64,000 bases of DNA from an uncultured Lachnospiraceae bacterium. Lineage in GTDB: Bacteria > Bacillota_A > Clostridia > Lachnospirales > Lachnospiraceae. Below are positions 26,138 to 34,672 of this stretch, piece by piece. How positions within the stretch are numbered: position 1 is the stretch's first letter; every line of letters starts with the position of its first letter. The notes below the pieces were generated by a model. The model was not told where the DNA came from, did no database searches, and saw only the letters and a program-made list of their open reading frames with translations. The stretch lies in the NCBI GenBank assembly GCA_951801245.1, contig CATOMC010000012.1:1-64000 (forward strand), read 5' to 3'. Position numbers and translations under genes: made by a program.

Positions 26138-26494
26138 ATGAAACCTACGATCATATATTATGCCAGATGTTCTACCTGTCAGAAAGCGTTAAAGTGGCTG
26201 GAGCAAAAGGGGATTGCTTATGAAGGGCGGCCGATCAGGGAAGAGAACCCTTCCGCAGATGAATTGAGAGTCTGGCAGGAAAGAAGCGGCCTTCCGCTCA
26301 AGCGGTTTTTTAATACCAGCGGACAGCTCTATAAGGAGATGGGGCTGAAAGATAAGCTTCCGGGGATGAGTAAGGAGGAGCAGTTAGCCTTGCTTGCCAC
26401 GGACGGGATGCTTGTGAAGCGGCCGATTCTGGTAAGCGAACAGGGCGTTTTCCCGGGCTTTCAGGAGAGCGAGTGGGAGAAAATCCTTTTATAA
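26138..26494 (+). CDS. ArsC/Spx family thioredoxin-fold protein
   Basis: A 118-residue protein with the ArsC/Spx fold. The redox pair C11-C14 (YARCSTCQKA) is near the N-terminus. LKRFFNTSGQLYKEMGL and DGMLVKRPIL follow, as in the YffB/ArsC-like branch. It could be a reductase-like protein or a redox regulator. Spx proper is usually about 130 residues with a distinct C-terminus, so I do not assign it. The ATG at 26138 has GGAGG 8 nt upstream, and an in-frame ATG at 26123 contains that site. No arsenic-resistance genes are nearby. Confidence 0.85.
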   Translation: MKPTIIYYARCSTCQKALKWLEQKGIAYEGRPIREENPSADELRVWQERSGLPLKRFFNTSGQLYKEMGLKDKLPGMSKEEQLALLATDGMLVKRPILVSEQGVFPGFQESEWEKILL

Positions 26495-26545
26495 CAGGGC
26501 AGTTATTTTGGAATAACGCAACGGGCACGGGCCAGGGGGCAGAAG

Positions 26546-27331
26546 ATGATGGTGCAGAACATTTTCAATGAATATGCGAGATTTTCCCAGATAGAGGCGA
26601 TGGCGATCGGTGGTTCCCGCGCCCTTAAGAAAAACGACGAATATTCTGACTATGACGTTTATGTCTACTGGAAGGAGCCGATACTGCCGGCTTTGCGAAA
26701 GGCTGTGCTTCAAAAACACTGCAGCCATATGGAACTGGGCAATTGTCACAGGGGATACGAAGATAACTGTATCATGGAAGACGGGGTGCAGTTAAATATC
26801 ATTTATCGTAATACGGATGAGTTTATCCGGTGCGTTGCACAGGTCGTGGAGGAGCATGAGGCGAAGAGCGGCTGGACGACCTGTGTATGGCACAGTCTGC
26901 TGACAGGCCGCATCGCATATGACAAAGGCGGAAGGCTTGCGGATGCCAAACAGAAGTATACGGTCCGATATCCTCAGCCCTTGAAGCACAATATCATCAG
27001 CTACAATATGCAGTTGATCAAGTACGGCATCGGTACCTGTCAGGAGCGGATTCAAAAGGCGGCGAAACGGGGGGATCTGGTCAGTGTCAATCAGGAGGTG
27101 AGCAGATTTCTTGCGTCTTATTTTGATGTGATCTTTGCCATGAATGAGAAACTGCATCCGGGAGAGAGGCGACTTCTTGATATCTGTATGAAGGAGTGCC
27201 AGGTGCTGCCGGCCAATTTTGAATACAATGTCCGGGCGCTTTTGTTGAATCTGTGTAAAGGTTCTCTTGCTCTTTCTTTGGTCAATGTGATGGTATCGGA
27301 ACTGGAGAAGGTGTTGGGGGAGGCATTGTAG
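26546..27331 (+). CDS. DUF4037 nucleotidyltransferase-like protein
   Basis: A 261-residue protein with a nucleotidyltransferase-fold start: GGSRA near residues 22-26, then SDYDVYVYW near 34-42, the two-aspartate metal site of the family. A helical C-terminal region follows (MQLIKYGIGTCQERI, then VSRFLASYFDVIFAMNEKLHPGERR), characteristic of DUF4037. Members resemble aminoglycoside or streptothricin-modifying nucleotidyltransferases, but the substrate is unknown. AGGGGG lies 6 nt before the ATG. Confidence 0.75.
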   Translation: MMVQNIFNEYARFSQIEAMAIGGSRALKKNDEYSDYDVYVYWKEPILPALRKAVLQKHCSHMELGNCHRGYEDNCIMEDGVQLNIIYRNTDEFIRCVAQVVEEHEAKSGWTTCVWHSLLTGRIAYDKGGRLADAKQKYTVRYPQPLKHNIISYNMQLIKYGIGTCQERIQKAAKRGDLVSVNQEVSRFLASYFDVIFAMNEKLHPGERRLLDICMKECQVLPANFEYNVRALLLNLCKGSLALSLVNVMVSELEKVLGEAL

Positions 27332-27397
27332 GAGCGGGTGAGAAAAGTAAAAACGTGGGCTGATATGATAAACGCGCGAGTTGCATTCTGCGTATTT

Positions 27398-27426
27398 TTA
27401 TTGTATATTGGTTGATGGCATATAAT
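27398..27426 (+). promoter_or_regulatory. Candidate promoter of argJBD
   Basis: A perfect -10 TATAAT lies at 27421-27426, 17 bp after a weak -35 TTATTG (27398-27403), about 50 bp upstream of the argJ start. A neighbouring AT-rich stretch does not give a convincing ARG box. Confidence 0.5.
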
Positions 27427-27474
27427 TAAGTAGCTACGACAGATTAGCAGTGCATGAAAACATGGAGGATTCAC

Positions 27475-28698
27475 ATGAGAGTAATAGACGGCGGCGTGAC
27501 GGCGGCGCAGGGGTTTGAGGCAGCCGGGGTGGAAGCAGCGATCAAATATCAGAACAGGAAGGATATGGCTATGATCTATAGCAGGGTACCCTGCCGGGCG
27601 GCGGGTGTTTTTACCAGTAATGTGGTGAAGGCGGCCCCGGTATTGTGGGATAAGGAAGTGGTAGAGCATTCTCCTTACGCGCAGGCGGTCATTGTCAATG
27701 CGGGGATTGCCAATGCCTGTACAGGGAAGCAGGGATATGAATGCTGCAGGCAGACGGCGGCCAAAGCAGCGCAGGTACTTAGGATTCCGGAGGATGCGGT
27801 GCTTGTGGCATCCACAGGTGTGATCGGCTGGCAGCTTCCGGTAGATAAGATTATGGCCGGAGTGGAGAAACTGGCGGCGGTCAGGACAGATACCCTGGAG
27901 GCCGGGCAGGCTGCCGTGGAGGCCATTATGACCACCGATACGGTGCCCAAGCAGGCTGCCGTGGAGATTGAGATCGGCGGCAAGAAGGTCACTGTGGGCG
28001 GTATGTGCAAAGGTTCCGGTATGATCCACCCAAATATGTGCACCATGCTGGCCTTTGTGACCACGGATCTGGCCATCTCCAAAGATCTGCTGCAGGAGGC
28101 GCTGCGGGAGGATGTGGCAGATACCTTTAATATGATTTCGGTGGACGGCGATACTTCCACCAATGATACCCTTGTGGTATTGGCCAACGGTCTTGCGGGG
28201 AACCCGGAAATCACTACGAAGAATGATGATTATGATAAATTCAAAGAGGCGCTTCGCTTTATCAACACCACGTTAGCAAAGAAGATGGCCGGTGACGGGG
28301 AAGGCGCTACGGCGCTTTTTGAGACAAAGGTCATCCATGCAGCTACGAAAAAGGAGGCGCGGATATTAAGCAAGTCCGTGGTCTGTTCCAGTCTCACCAA
28401 GGCCATGATTTATGGCCATGACGCCAATGTGGGACGGATCATGTGTGCGCTGGGCTATTCGGGTGTGGATTTTGACCCGGAACAGGTGGATATTTACTGT
28501 GAGAGTGACGAGGAACGTATGCAGATTTGCGCAAACGGTATGCTAACGGACTATAATGAGGAAGCGGCAACGAAGATTCTCTCGGCGCCGGAGGTGCGTG
28601 TGATCGTGGATATGAAGCAGGGAGAGGAAAGTGCGGCTGCCTGGGGATGCGATCTGACTTATGATTATGTGAAGATCAATGCGGATTACCGGAGTTAG
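27475..28698 (+). CDS. argJ: Glutamate N-acetyltransferase / ornithine acetyltransferase
   Basis: Recycles acetyl groups between N-acetylornithine and glutamate, and may also make N-acetylglutamate from acetyl-CoA. The precursor is cleaved by itself before a threonine. Here the site is NMCTML with T190 as the nucleophile, and C189 replaces the usual alanine. [24 protein letters not shown] and [11 protein letters not shown] are canonical. The ATG at 27475 has GGAGG 6 nt upstream; the in-frame ATG at 27454 is rejected. The 407-residue length is normal. It heads an argJ-argB-argD operon. Confidence 0.96.
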   Translation: MRVIDGGVTAAQGFEAAGVEAAIKYQNRKDMAMIYSRVPCRAAGVFTSNVVKAAPVLWDKEVVEHSPYAQAVIVNAGIANACTGKQGYECCRQTAAKAAQVLRIPEDAVLVASTGVIGWQLPVDKIMAGVEKLAAVRTDTLEAGQAAVEAIMTTDTVPKQAAVEIEIGGKKVTVGGMCKGSGMIHPNMCTMLAFVTTDLAISKDLLQEALREDVADTFNMISVDGDTSTNDTLVVLANGLAGNPEITTKNDDYDKFKEALRFINTTLAKKMAGDGEGATALFETKVIHAATKKEARILSKSVVCSSLTKAMIYGHDANVGRIMCALGYSGVDFDPEQVDIYCESDEERMQICANGMLTDYNEEAATKILSAPEVRVIVDMKQGEESAAAWGCDLTYDYVKINADYRS

Positions 28699-28763
28699 AA
28701 AGGGATTCGCTTTCTAACACGGATATGGACGATAGTGAACGAAGACAGAAAAGAGGACGCGCA

Positions 28764-29663
28764 ATGGAACAGCAGGAAATGAACAAGATTCTGGAGAAAG
28801 CGGAGGTCTTGATTGAGGCACTTCCCTATATTCAGAAATTTAACCGGAAGATTATCGTGGTCAAGTACGGCGGAAGCGCCATGAGCAACGAGGAATTACA
28901 GCGTAATGTCATCAAGGATGTGACGCTGCTTAAGCTGGTCGGCTTTAAGCCCATCATCGTGCATGGCGGCGGCAAAGAGATCAGCCGCTGGGTCGGTAAG
29001 GTCGGCAAAGAAGCCAGATTCGTGAACGGTCTGCGGGTAACCGACGACGAGACCATGGAGATTGCGGAGATGGTCTTAAATAAAGTGAATAAGAACCTGG
29101 TGCGCATGGTCAGTGAACTGGGAGTCAGGGCTGTGGGAGTCAGCGGCAAGGACGGCGGCCTGCTGCAGTGTGAGAAGAAGTATGCCGATGGCGAGGATAT
29201 CGGTTATGTGGGAGAAGTAAAGCATGTGGACCCGAAGGTGCTCTATGATCTTCTGGAAAAAGATTTTTTGCCGATCGTAGCCCCCATCGGTCTGGATGAT
29301 GCGTTTCAGACGTATAATATCAACGCGGACGATGCGGCCTGCGCTATCGCCAAGGCGGTGGGAGCGGACAAGCTGGTATTTCTGACGGATATCGAGGGCT
29401 TATATAAAGATATCAACGATAAGGCAAGCTTTATTTCAAGGCTCACAGCGTCTCAGGCAGACGAACTGATAGAGGGCGGATTTATCGGTGGCGGCATGCT
29501 GCCCAAACTGCACAACTGCACGGATGCCATCAAAGAAGGCGTGGGAAGAGTCCATATTCTGGACGGGCGTATCGCTCACTGTCTGCTGTTGGAGATCTTT
29601 ACCAACCAGGGTATCGGAACGGCGATCATCGCAGACGATGACAGTATTGACAATCCCGCATAG
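28764..29663 (+). CDS. argB: Acetylglutamate kinase
   Basis: Phosphorylates N-acetylglutamate, the second step of arginine synthesis and the usual feedback point. The phosphate-binding loop VVKYGGSAM is at residues 32-40, the substrate loop reads VHGGGKEIS, and [20 protein letters not shown] follows. The N-terminal helix ([16 protein letters not shown]) is the extension found in arginine-inhibited hexameric enzymes, so feedback inhibition is likely. The ATG at 28764 has AGAGGA 6 nt upstream, so it is preferred over 28725. Length 299 residues, normal. Confidence 0.96.
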   Translation: MEQQEMNKILEKAEVLIEALPYIQKFNRKIIVVKYGGSAMSNEELQRNVIKDVTLLKLVGFKPIIVHGGGKEISRWVGKVGKEARFVNGLRVTDDETMEIAEMVLNKVNKNLVRMVSELGVRAVGVSGKDGGLLQCEKKYADGEDIGYVGEVKHVDPKVLYDLLEKDFLPIVAPIGLDDAFQTYNINADDAACAIAKAVGADKLVFLTDIEGLYKDINDKASFISRLTASQADELIEGGFIGGGMLPKLHNCTDAIKEGVGRVHILDGRIAHCLLLEIFTNQGIGTAIIADDDSIDNPA

Positions 29664-29702
29664 ATGTAAACGTTCTTGCATGGAATATAAAGGGAGATAA
29701 TT

Positions 29703-30917
29703 ATGGGTACGACAATGCAGCAATATATAGATGAGGCCGAAAAGGCTCTTTTACATACGTATAACCGTTATCAGGTGGTTTTTGATAAAGGGGAGGGTGT
29801 GTACCTTTATGATATAGAAGGTAAGAAATATCTGGACTTTGTGTCTGGTATTGCGGTCTTTGCACTGGGATACCAGAACAAAGAGTACAATGATGCCCTG
29901 AAAGCACAGATTGATAAGATCATCCATACCTCTAATTATTACTATAATCTGCCGGCCATCGAAGCGGCTAAGAAGATGAAAGAGATTTCCGGTATGGACA
30001 GGGTCTTTTTTACCAACAGCGGGGCGGAAGCCATCGAGGGTGCGATTAAGACGGCCAGAAAGTATGCGTATCTGAAAGACGGTTCCACGGATCATGAGAT
30101 CATCGCCATGAACCATTCTTTCCACGGACGTACCATGGGAGCGCTTTCCGTTACGGGCAACCCTCATTACAGAGAGGCTTTTGAGCCGATGATCGGAAAT
30201 ATCCGGTTTGCGGATTTGAATGATTGGGACAGTGTGGTATCCCGGGTGACGGATAAGACCTGCGCGATTCTTTTTGAGACAGTGCAGGGGGAAGGCGGTA
30301 TCTATCCGGCAACGGAGGAATTTATGCGAAACGTCAGGGCGCTTTGTGATGAGCGGGATATTCTGATGATCCTGGATGAAATTCAGTGCGGCATGGGACG
30401 GACCGGTACCATGTATGCCTGGCAGCGCTATGGCATTAAGCCGGATGTGATGACCACGGCCAAGGCGTTAGGCTGCGGCGTGCCGGTGGGCGCTTTTCTG
30501 ATGACAGAAAAGGTGGGGGCGAACTCTCTTGCGGCCGGTGACCACGGCACCACTTACGGAGGCAACCCGTTAGCCTGTGCGGCTGTCTGTAAAGTGATAG
30601 AATTGTTCGAAAAGGAAGAGGTCCTTTCCAATGTGGAGAAAGTGGGCGCATATCTTGGCAAATGCCTGGATGAGTTCGTATCAGAATTTGACTGTATCAG
30701 TCAAAGACGCGGCATAGGGCTGCTACAGGGACTTGTCTTTGACAGGCCGGTGGGCGATATCATTAAACGGGCGATGGACAGGGGTCTGGTTTTGATTAAT
30801 GCAGGGACGAATATCATCCGTTTTGTGCCGCCGCTGATCATTGGGGAGCAGCATGTGGATGAAATGACGGCAATCTTACGGGAATGCTTAAAAGAAGCAG
30901 AAGGAGAGCAGAAGTGA
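29703..30917 (+). CDS. argD: Acetylornithine aminotransferase
   Basis: A PLP enzyme converting N-acetylglutamate semialdehyde and glutamate to N-acetylornithine. Class III aminotransferase motifs are present: FFTNSGAEAIEGAIK (102-116), SFHGRTMGAL, the PLP aspartate in MILDEIQCGMGRTG, and the Schiff-base lysine K254 (TTAKALGCG). The length of 404 residues is normal. GGGAG precedes the ATG. The stop codon overlaps the GTG start of the next gene (GTGA), coupling it to an unexpected solute-binding-like protein. Confidence 0.96.
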   Translation: MGTTMQQYIDEAEKALLHTYNRYQVVFDKGEGVYLYDIEGKKYLDFVSGIAVFALGYQNKEYNDALKAQIDKIIHTSNYYYNLPAIEAAKKMKEISGMDRVFFTNSGAEAIEGAIKTARKYAYLKDGSTDHEIIAMNHSFHGRTMGALSVTGNPHYREAFEPMIGNIRFADLNDWDSVVSRVTDKTCAILFETVQGEGGIYPATEEFMRNVRALCDERDILMILDEIQCGMGRTGTMYAWQRYGIKPDVMTTAKALGCGVPVGAFLMTEKVGANSLAAGDHGTTYGGNPLACAAVCKVIELFEKEEVLSNVEKVGAYLGKCLDEFVSEFDCISQRRGIGLLQGLVFDRPVGDIIKRAMDRGLVLINAGTNIIRFVPPLIIGEQHVDEMTAILRECLKEAEGEQK

Positions 30918-32398
30918 CTCTGAAAAAAAGACTGGCGATGATCCTGGCAATCGCACTTTTGGCCGGCGGCCTTTATGGAGTAGGCAGACTTGGCATGACG
31001 GTGGAGCGGGACGAGACAATGGAGGCGGAGGAAGATATCCTCTTTGGACATCGGGATACGTTATACTTATGGTACACGGATGAGGCGCTGACAGATTATC
31101 TCAACAGCGTGGTGGTTTCTTACAGCGAATATCAGGATGAGGTGCGTGTGGTACCGGTGTATACGCCGGGGCTTGAATATCTGGAGACCATCAATCAGGC
31201 ATCTTTGCAGACCGAAGAAGTGCCGGATTTATATATTGTCAGCAATGATTCTCTGGAAAAAGCCTATCTGGCGGGACTCGCATCGCAGGTCAGGACACCG
31301 GAAGGCGTACTTCCCATGGAAGAGATTCTGCCGGAGACGGCAGTGCGGGCAGTGACTTATCACGATAAGCAGATCGGGTATCCGTTTTATTTTGAGACAA
31401 GCTGCTTTCTGTACAACAAGACCTATCTGGAGGACTGGGCCAGGGCTCAGCTCGAGGCGCAGACGGATCTGGAGGCGGCCGAAGAGTCTCAGGAGCAGGC
31501 AGATAACGGTGAGGTAGAGGAAGAAGTTTCCGGGGAAGCGGCGGCGGTCAGTCTTTCCGATGAGGCTGTTGAGGCGAAGCTGGAGGAAGCGCTTCCGCAT
31601 ACGATAGATGATATTCTTGCCTTTGCGGATGTGTATGATGCGCCGGAACAGGTGGAGGCCGTTTTCAAGTGGGATGTATCGGATATTTTTTATAATTATT
31701 TCTTTGTGGGAGACTATATTGATGTGGGCGGTGTAAGCGGCGACCGTTCAGATTCCATCCATATTTACAATGAAGAGGCAATCCGCTGCCTGCGGGTATA
31801 TCAGGCGCTGAACCAGTTCTTTTCGATTGATACCAAGGAAATCAGCTATGACGGCGTCTTGCAGGATTTTATGGATGGAAAGATTGTATATACGGTGGTT
31901 ACATCGGATGCGCTTTCCAAGATAGAAAAGGCAAAGGAAGAGGGGACATTTGCCTATGAATACGGCATGTCCAGGCTGCCTGATGTGAGTGAAGAGCTGC
32001 GCTCATCCTCCCTTTCGGTGACACAGTGCGTGGCAGTCAACGGTTATAGTGTGAAAAAGGACATGGCCAATGATTTTGCAGTCTATCTGACAGAGTATGC
32101 GACGGACGATCTCTATGCAAGGACAGGCAAACTTCCTGTGTATATGGGCAGCGCAGTCTATGACAATCCCAACGCGGCGGCTTTTTTGGAAGAATATGAA
32201 AATTCCGTACCCATGCCGAAGATGATTGAGACCAGTAACTTCTGGGTGGAACTGGAGATCGCCTTTGCCAAGATCTGGACGGGAGACGACGCCAATGAAT
32301 CTTTGCGGGCGCTTTCAGAGAAGATTATGGCGCAGGTCCTTGGAGAAGAATACACGGAGGAGTATATCGATGTGCCGGAACCGGTGCAGGATTCTTAA
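30914..32398 (+). CDS. Membrane-anchored solute-binding-like protein
   Basis: A 494-residue exported protein. Residues 4-24 form a hydrophobic anchor (MILAIALLAGGLYGVGRLGM region) without a lipobox cysteine, so it is probably tethered by an uncleaved helix. The rest resembles a MalE-type solute-binding protein: TLYLWYTDEALTDYL, PDLYIVSNDSLEKAYLAG, YPFYFETSCFLYNK. An acidic insert near residues 180-225 (rich in E, A, Q) interrupts the domain. The GTG start at 30914 has AAGGAG upstream and overlaps the argD stop. No permease gene follows; a terminator does. It may be a signalling or peptidoglycan-linked protein rather than an importer part. Confidence 0.7.
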   Translation: MTLKKRLAMILAIALLAGGLYGVGRLGMTVERDETMEAEEDILFGHRDTLYLWYTDEALTDYLNSVVVSYSEYQDEVRVVPVYTPGLEYLETINQASLQTEEVPDLYIVSNDSLEKAYLAGLASQVRTPEGVLPMEEILPETAVRAVTYHDKQIGYPFYFETSCFLYNKTYLEDWARAQLEAQTDLEAAEESQEQADNGEVEEEVSGEAAAVSLSDEAVEAKLEEALPHTIDDILAFADVYDAPEQVEAVFKWDVSDIFYNYFFVGDYIDVGGVSGDRSDSIHIYNEEAIRCLRVYQALNQFFSIDTKEISYDGVLQDFMDGKIVYTVVTSDALSKIEKAKEEGTFAYEYGMSRLPDVSEELRSSSLSVTQCVAVNGYSVKKDMANDFAVYLTEYATDDLYARTGKLPVYMGSAVYDNPNAAAFLEEYENSVPMPKMIETSNFWVELEIAFAKIWTGDDANESLRALSEKIMAQVLGEEYTEEYIDVPEPVQDS

Positions 32399-32433
32399 GA
32401 CACAAGAATAATTATGAGCAGGATGGATATGAT

Positions 32434-32467
32434 AAGACAAGACGGTGATTGCTGTCTTGTCTTTTTA
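32434..32467 (+). terminator. Terminator of the argJBD operon
   Basis: A perfect 10-bp stem (AAGACAAGAC at 32434-32443 with GTCTTGTCTT at 32454-32463), a 10-nt loop and a T run to 32466. It lies 36 bp past the stop of the solute-binding-like gene. Confidence 0.88.
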
Positions 32468-32567
32468 TATCAGGAAATTGCGGCAGTGCAAATCTGAGCC
32501 TGACAAGAAAGGATGGAGCTTTAGAGAATAAGCGGGACGGACGGCAGAGAGGAGATGGACAGAGATT

Positions 32568-32999
32568 ATGTTTGGATTATTGATCGCATTATTATCAGGT
32601 GCATTGATGAGCGTACAGGGTGTTTTTAATACACAGGTGACGAAGACATCCGGCATCTGGGTGGCCAATGCTTTTGTGCAGTTTACGGCTCTTTTGGTCT
32701 GTCTGGCGGTGTGGCTTGTGACGGATCGGTCATCTTTTGCCGCAATCATGAAGGTGGAGCCGAAATACATGCTACTGGGCGGTGCCATCGGTGCGTTCAT
32801 TACGTATACGGTTATTAAAGGAATGGATCTGTTAGGGCCTGCGCGGGCCGTGATGCTCATTGTAATCGCACAGCTTGCGGTCGCTTATCTGATCGAACTT
32901 CTCGGCCTCTTTGGTGTGGAGAAACAGCCACTGGAGGTGCGTAAGATGGTGGGCATGGGAGTGGCAATTGCAGGAATCGTGATTTTTAAGTGGACATAG
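32568..32999 (+). CDS. DMT superfamily transporter, DUF606/YdcZ type
   Basis: A 143-residue membrane protein with four to five hydrophobic helices. It matches the half-size DUF606 transporters: LLSGALMSVQGVFNTQV at the N-terminus, a central LLGGAIGAFITYTVIKGMD, and GMGVAIAGIVIFKW at the end. Such proteins usually work as homo- or heterodimers; no partner is adjacent. The substrate is unknown. It sits alone between the arg terminator and comEA. Confidence 0.8.
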   Translation: MFGLLIALLSGALMSVQGVFNTQVTKTSGIWVANAFVQFTALLVCLAVWLVTDRSSFAAIMKVEPKYMLLGGAIGAFITYTVIKGMDLLGPARAVMLIVIAQLAVAYLIELLGLFGVEKQPLEVRKMVGMGVAIAGIVIFKWT

Positions 33000-33079
33000 G
33001 CCGCAATTTATTTTACAATGGAAATACGATGCGTCAGGCGGGAACTTCCTGAAGGGTATCAAAGCCCGGAAAGGAAAGT

Positions 33080-33970
33080 ATGCAGAGTAGTAAGAAGCGG
33101 TTTATGATAAGGAAGAAACTGATTGCGGCGGTGCTGATATGCCTTTGCAGTCAGTGGGTTTTGTATGGCTGCACGAAAAAGGAAGAGCTTATCCTGTTAA
33201 ACGAGGGGCAGCAGGTACAGGCGGATGCGCAGGATATTTTTGCAGATACGGAGGCATCCGGGTCAGACGGCCAAAGCACTTTAGGGGAAACAGTAGAAGC
33301 GGAACAAAATGCCGGGAATGATATTGCTGCGGCGGACAGCCAGAATGTGCAAAAGAACGGGCAGGCTGCGGCAGATGCAGACAGGACAGCATTCATAGAG
33401 AAGGAGACAGGGCGCATTTATATACATATCTGCGGCGCGGTGATGTCCCCGGGTGTTTATGAACTGGAAGCAGGAAGCAGAGTCTATGAGGCCGTACAGG
33501 CGGCAGGCGGATTTGCGGAATATGCGGATGATAGTTATGTAAACCAGGCACAGGAACTGCCGGACGGGGTGAAACTGGTGATTCCCACGAAAGAGGAGGT
33601 GGAATCTGTCAGGCAGGCGGCCAAAGAGGGGAAATCTGAGGGGCAGGTTTCTCCGGCAGGAGAGGGGCAGGCAGCGACAGACAGCGGCATACAGATTGGC
33701 ATTACAGCACAGGGGAGTGCGGGTACCATAGAAGGGGCAGCAGGCACAGAGACGGAATCGGCTTTGGCAGATGACGGTAAGGTGAATATCAATACGGCGT
33801 CTGCGGAAGAATTGTGTAAGATTCCGGGTATCGGTGCCACCAGAGCGGCGGCGGTCATATCCTATAGGGAGAAACACGGCAGCTTTGAAAGTCCCGAAGA
33901 TATCATGAAAGTGAGCGGTATTAAGGAAGGTACATACGAGAAGATAAAAGACAGCATCAGTGTAAAGTAA
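33080..33970 (+). CDS. comEA: ComEA-like DNA-binding competence protein
   Basis: An exported DNA receptor with the usual parts. An N-terminal hydrophobic segment (11-30) is followed by C31 in a lipobox-like VLYGC, so this version may be a lipoprotein instead of a plain membrane-anchored protein. A low-complexity linker (40-110) precedes an SLBB domain (IYIHICGAVMSPGVYELEAG, about 112-170). A second linker leads to a C-terminal helix-hairpin-helix pair (INTASAEELCKIPGIGATRA, about 235-295). It would bind DNA outside the cell and pass it to ComEC, encoded 3 kb downstream. Confidence 0.88.
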   Translation: MQSSKKRFMIRKKLIAAVLICLCSQWVLYGCTKKEELILLNEGQQVQADAQDIFADTEASGSDGQSTLGETVEAEQNAGNDIAAADSQNVQKNGQAAADADRTAFIEKETGRIYIHICGAVMSPGVYELEAGSRVYEAVQAAGGFAEYADDSYVNQAQELPDGVKLVIPTKEEVESVRQAAKEGKSEGQVSPAGEGQAATDSGIQIGITAQGSAGTIEGAAGTETESALADDGKVNINTASAEELCKIPGIGATRAAAVISYREKHGSFESPEDIMKVSGIKEGTYEKIKDSISVK

Positions 33971-33985
33971 GGGCAGGGAGTTGTA

Positions 33986-34672
33986 ATGGCACAGAGAGTT
34001 TTAGTGGTGGATGATGAGAAATTGATCGTGAAGGGGATTCGTTTCAGTTTAGAGCAGGACGGGATGGAAGTGGACTGCGCGTATGACGGGGAGGAGGCTC
34101 TGGAACTTGCCAGACAGAATCAGTATGATATGGTTCTTCTGGATGTCATGTTACCTAAGATGACCGGATTCGAGGTGTGTCAGCAGATTCGGGAATTTTC
34201 CAATGTACCGATCGTCATGCTGACGGCCAAGGGAGAAGATATGGACAAGATCCTGGGGCTTGAGTATGGCGCAGACGATTATATTACCAAGCCTTTTAAT
34301 ATTCTGGAAGTAAAGGCAAGGATTAAGGCGATCATGCGCAGAACGAACAGAAAGAGTGCGAAGAAAGAAGAGTCGAAAACGGTCGAGCGCGGTGATATGC
34401 GCCTTGAATGTGAGGGCAGGCGGGTTTATATTAAGGATAAGGAAATCAACCTGACAGCCAAGGAATTCGAACTTCTGGAACTTCTGATCAAGAATCCGGG
34501 CAAGGTATACGGCAGGGAAAATCTGTTGAAATTGGTCTGGGGTAGTGATTATCCGGGCGATGTGAGAACGGTGGATGTACATATCAGAAGACTGCGGGAA
34601 AAGATAGAAGAAGTGCCGGGAGAACCCGCATATGTGCGGACTAAGTGGGGTGTGGGATATTACTTTGCTTAA
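33986..34672 (+). CDS. OmpR/PhoP-family response regulator
   Basis: A 228-residue regulator with D9-D10-E11, phosphorylation site D53 (LLDVMLPKM) and the conserved lysine in YITKPFN. The winged-helix DNA-binding domain follows (LTAKEFELLELLIKNPGKVYGRENL). The sequence recalls the WalR/PhoP group that controls envelope functions. It starts 15 bp after comEA with GGGAG upstream, and its end overlaps the probable TTG start of its kinase. Confidence 0.92.
   Translation: MAQRVLVVDDEKLIVKGIRFSLEQDGMEVDCAYDGEEALELARQNQYDMVLLDVMLPKMTGFEVCQQIREFSNVPIVMLTAKGEDMDKILGLEYGADDYITKPFNILEVKARIKAIMRRTNRKSAKKEESKTVERGDMRLECEGRRVYIKDKEINLTAKEFELLELLIKNPGKVYGRENLLKLVWGSDYPGDVRTVDVHIRRLREKIEEVPGEPAYVRTKWGVGYYFA

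Noticed and set aside
27380..27420. ARG box upstream of argJ
   Set aside because: The AT-rich stretch matches the TGAAT...ATTCA pattern poorly, clearly worse than the argG sites.
34632..34664. ATG start for the WalK-like kinase
   Set aside because: It lies inside the regulator's last domain with no ribosome binding site; TTG at 34665 at the gene junction fits better.
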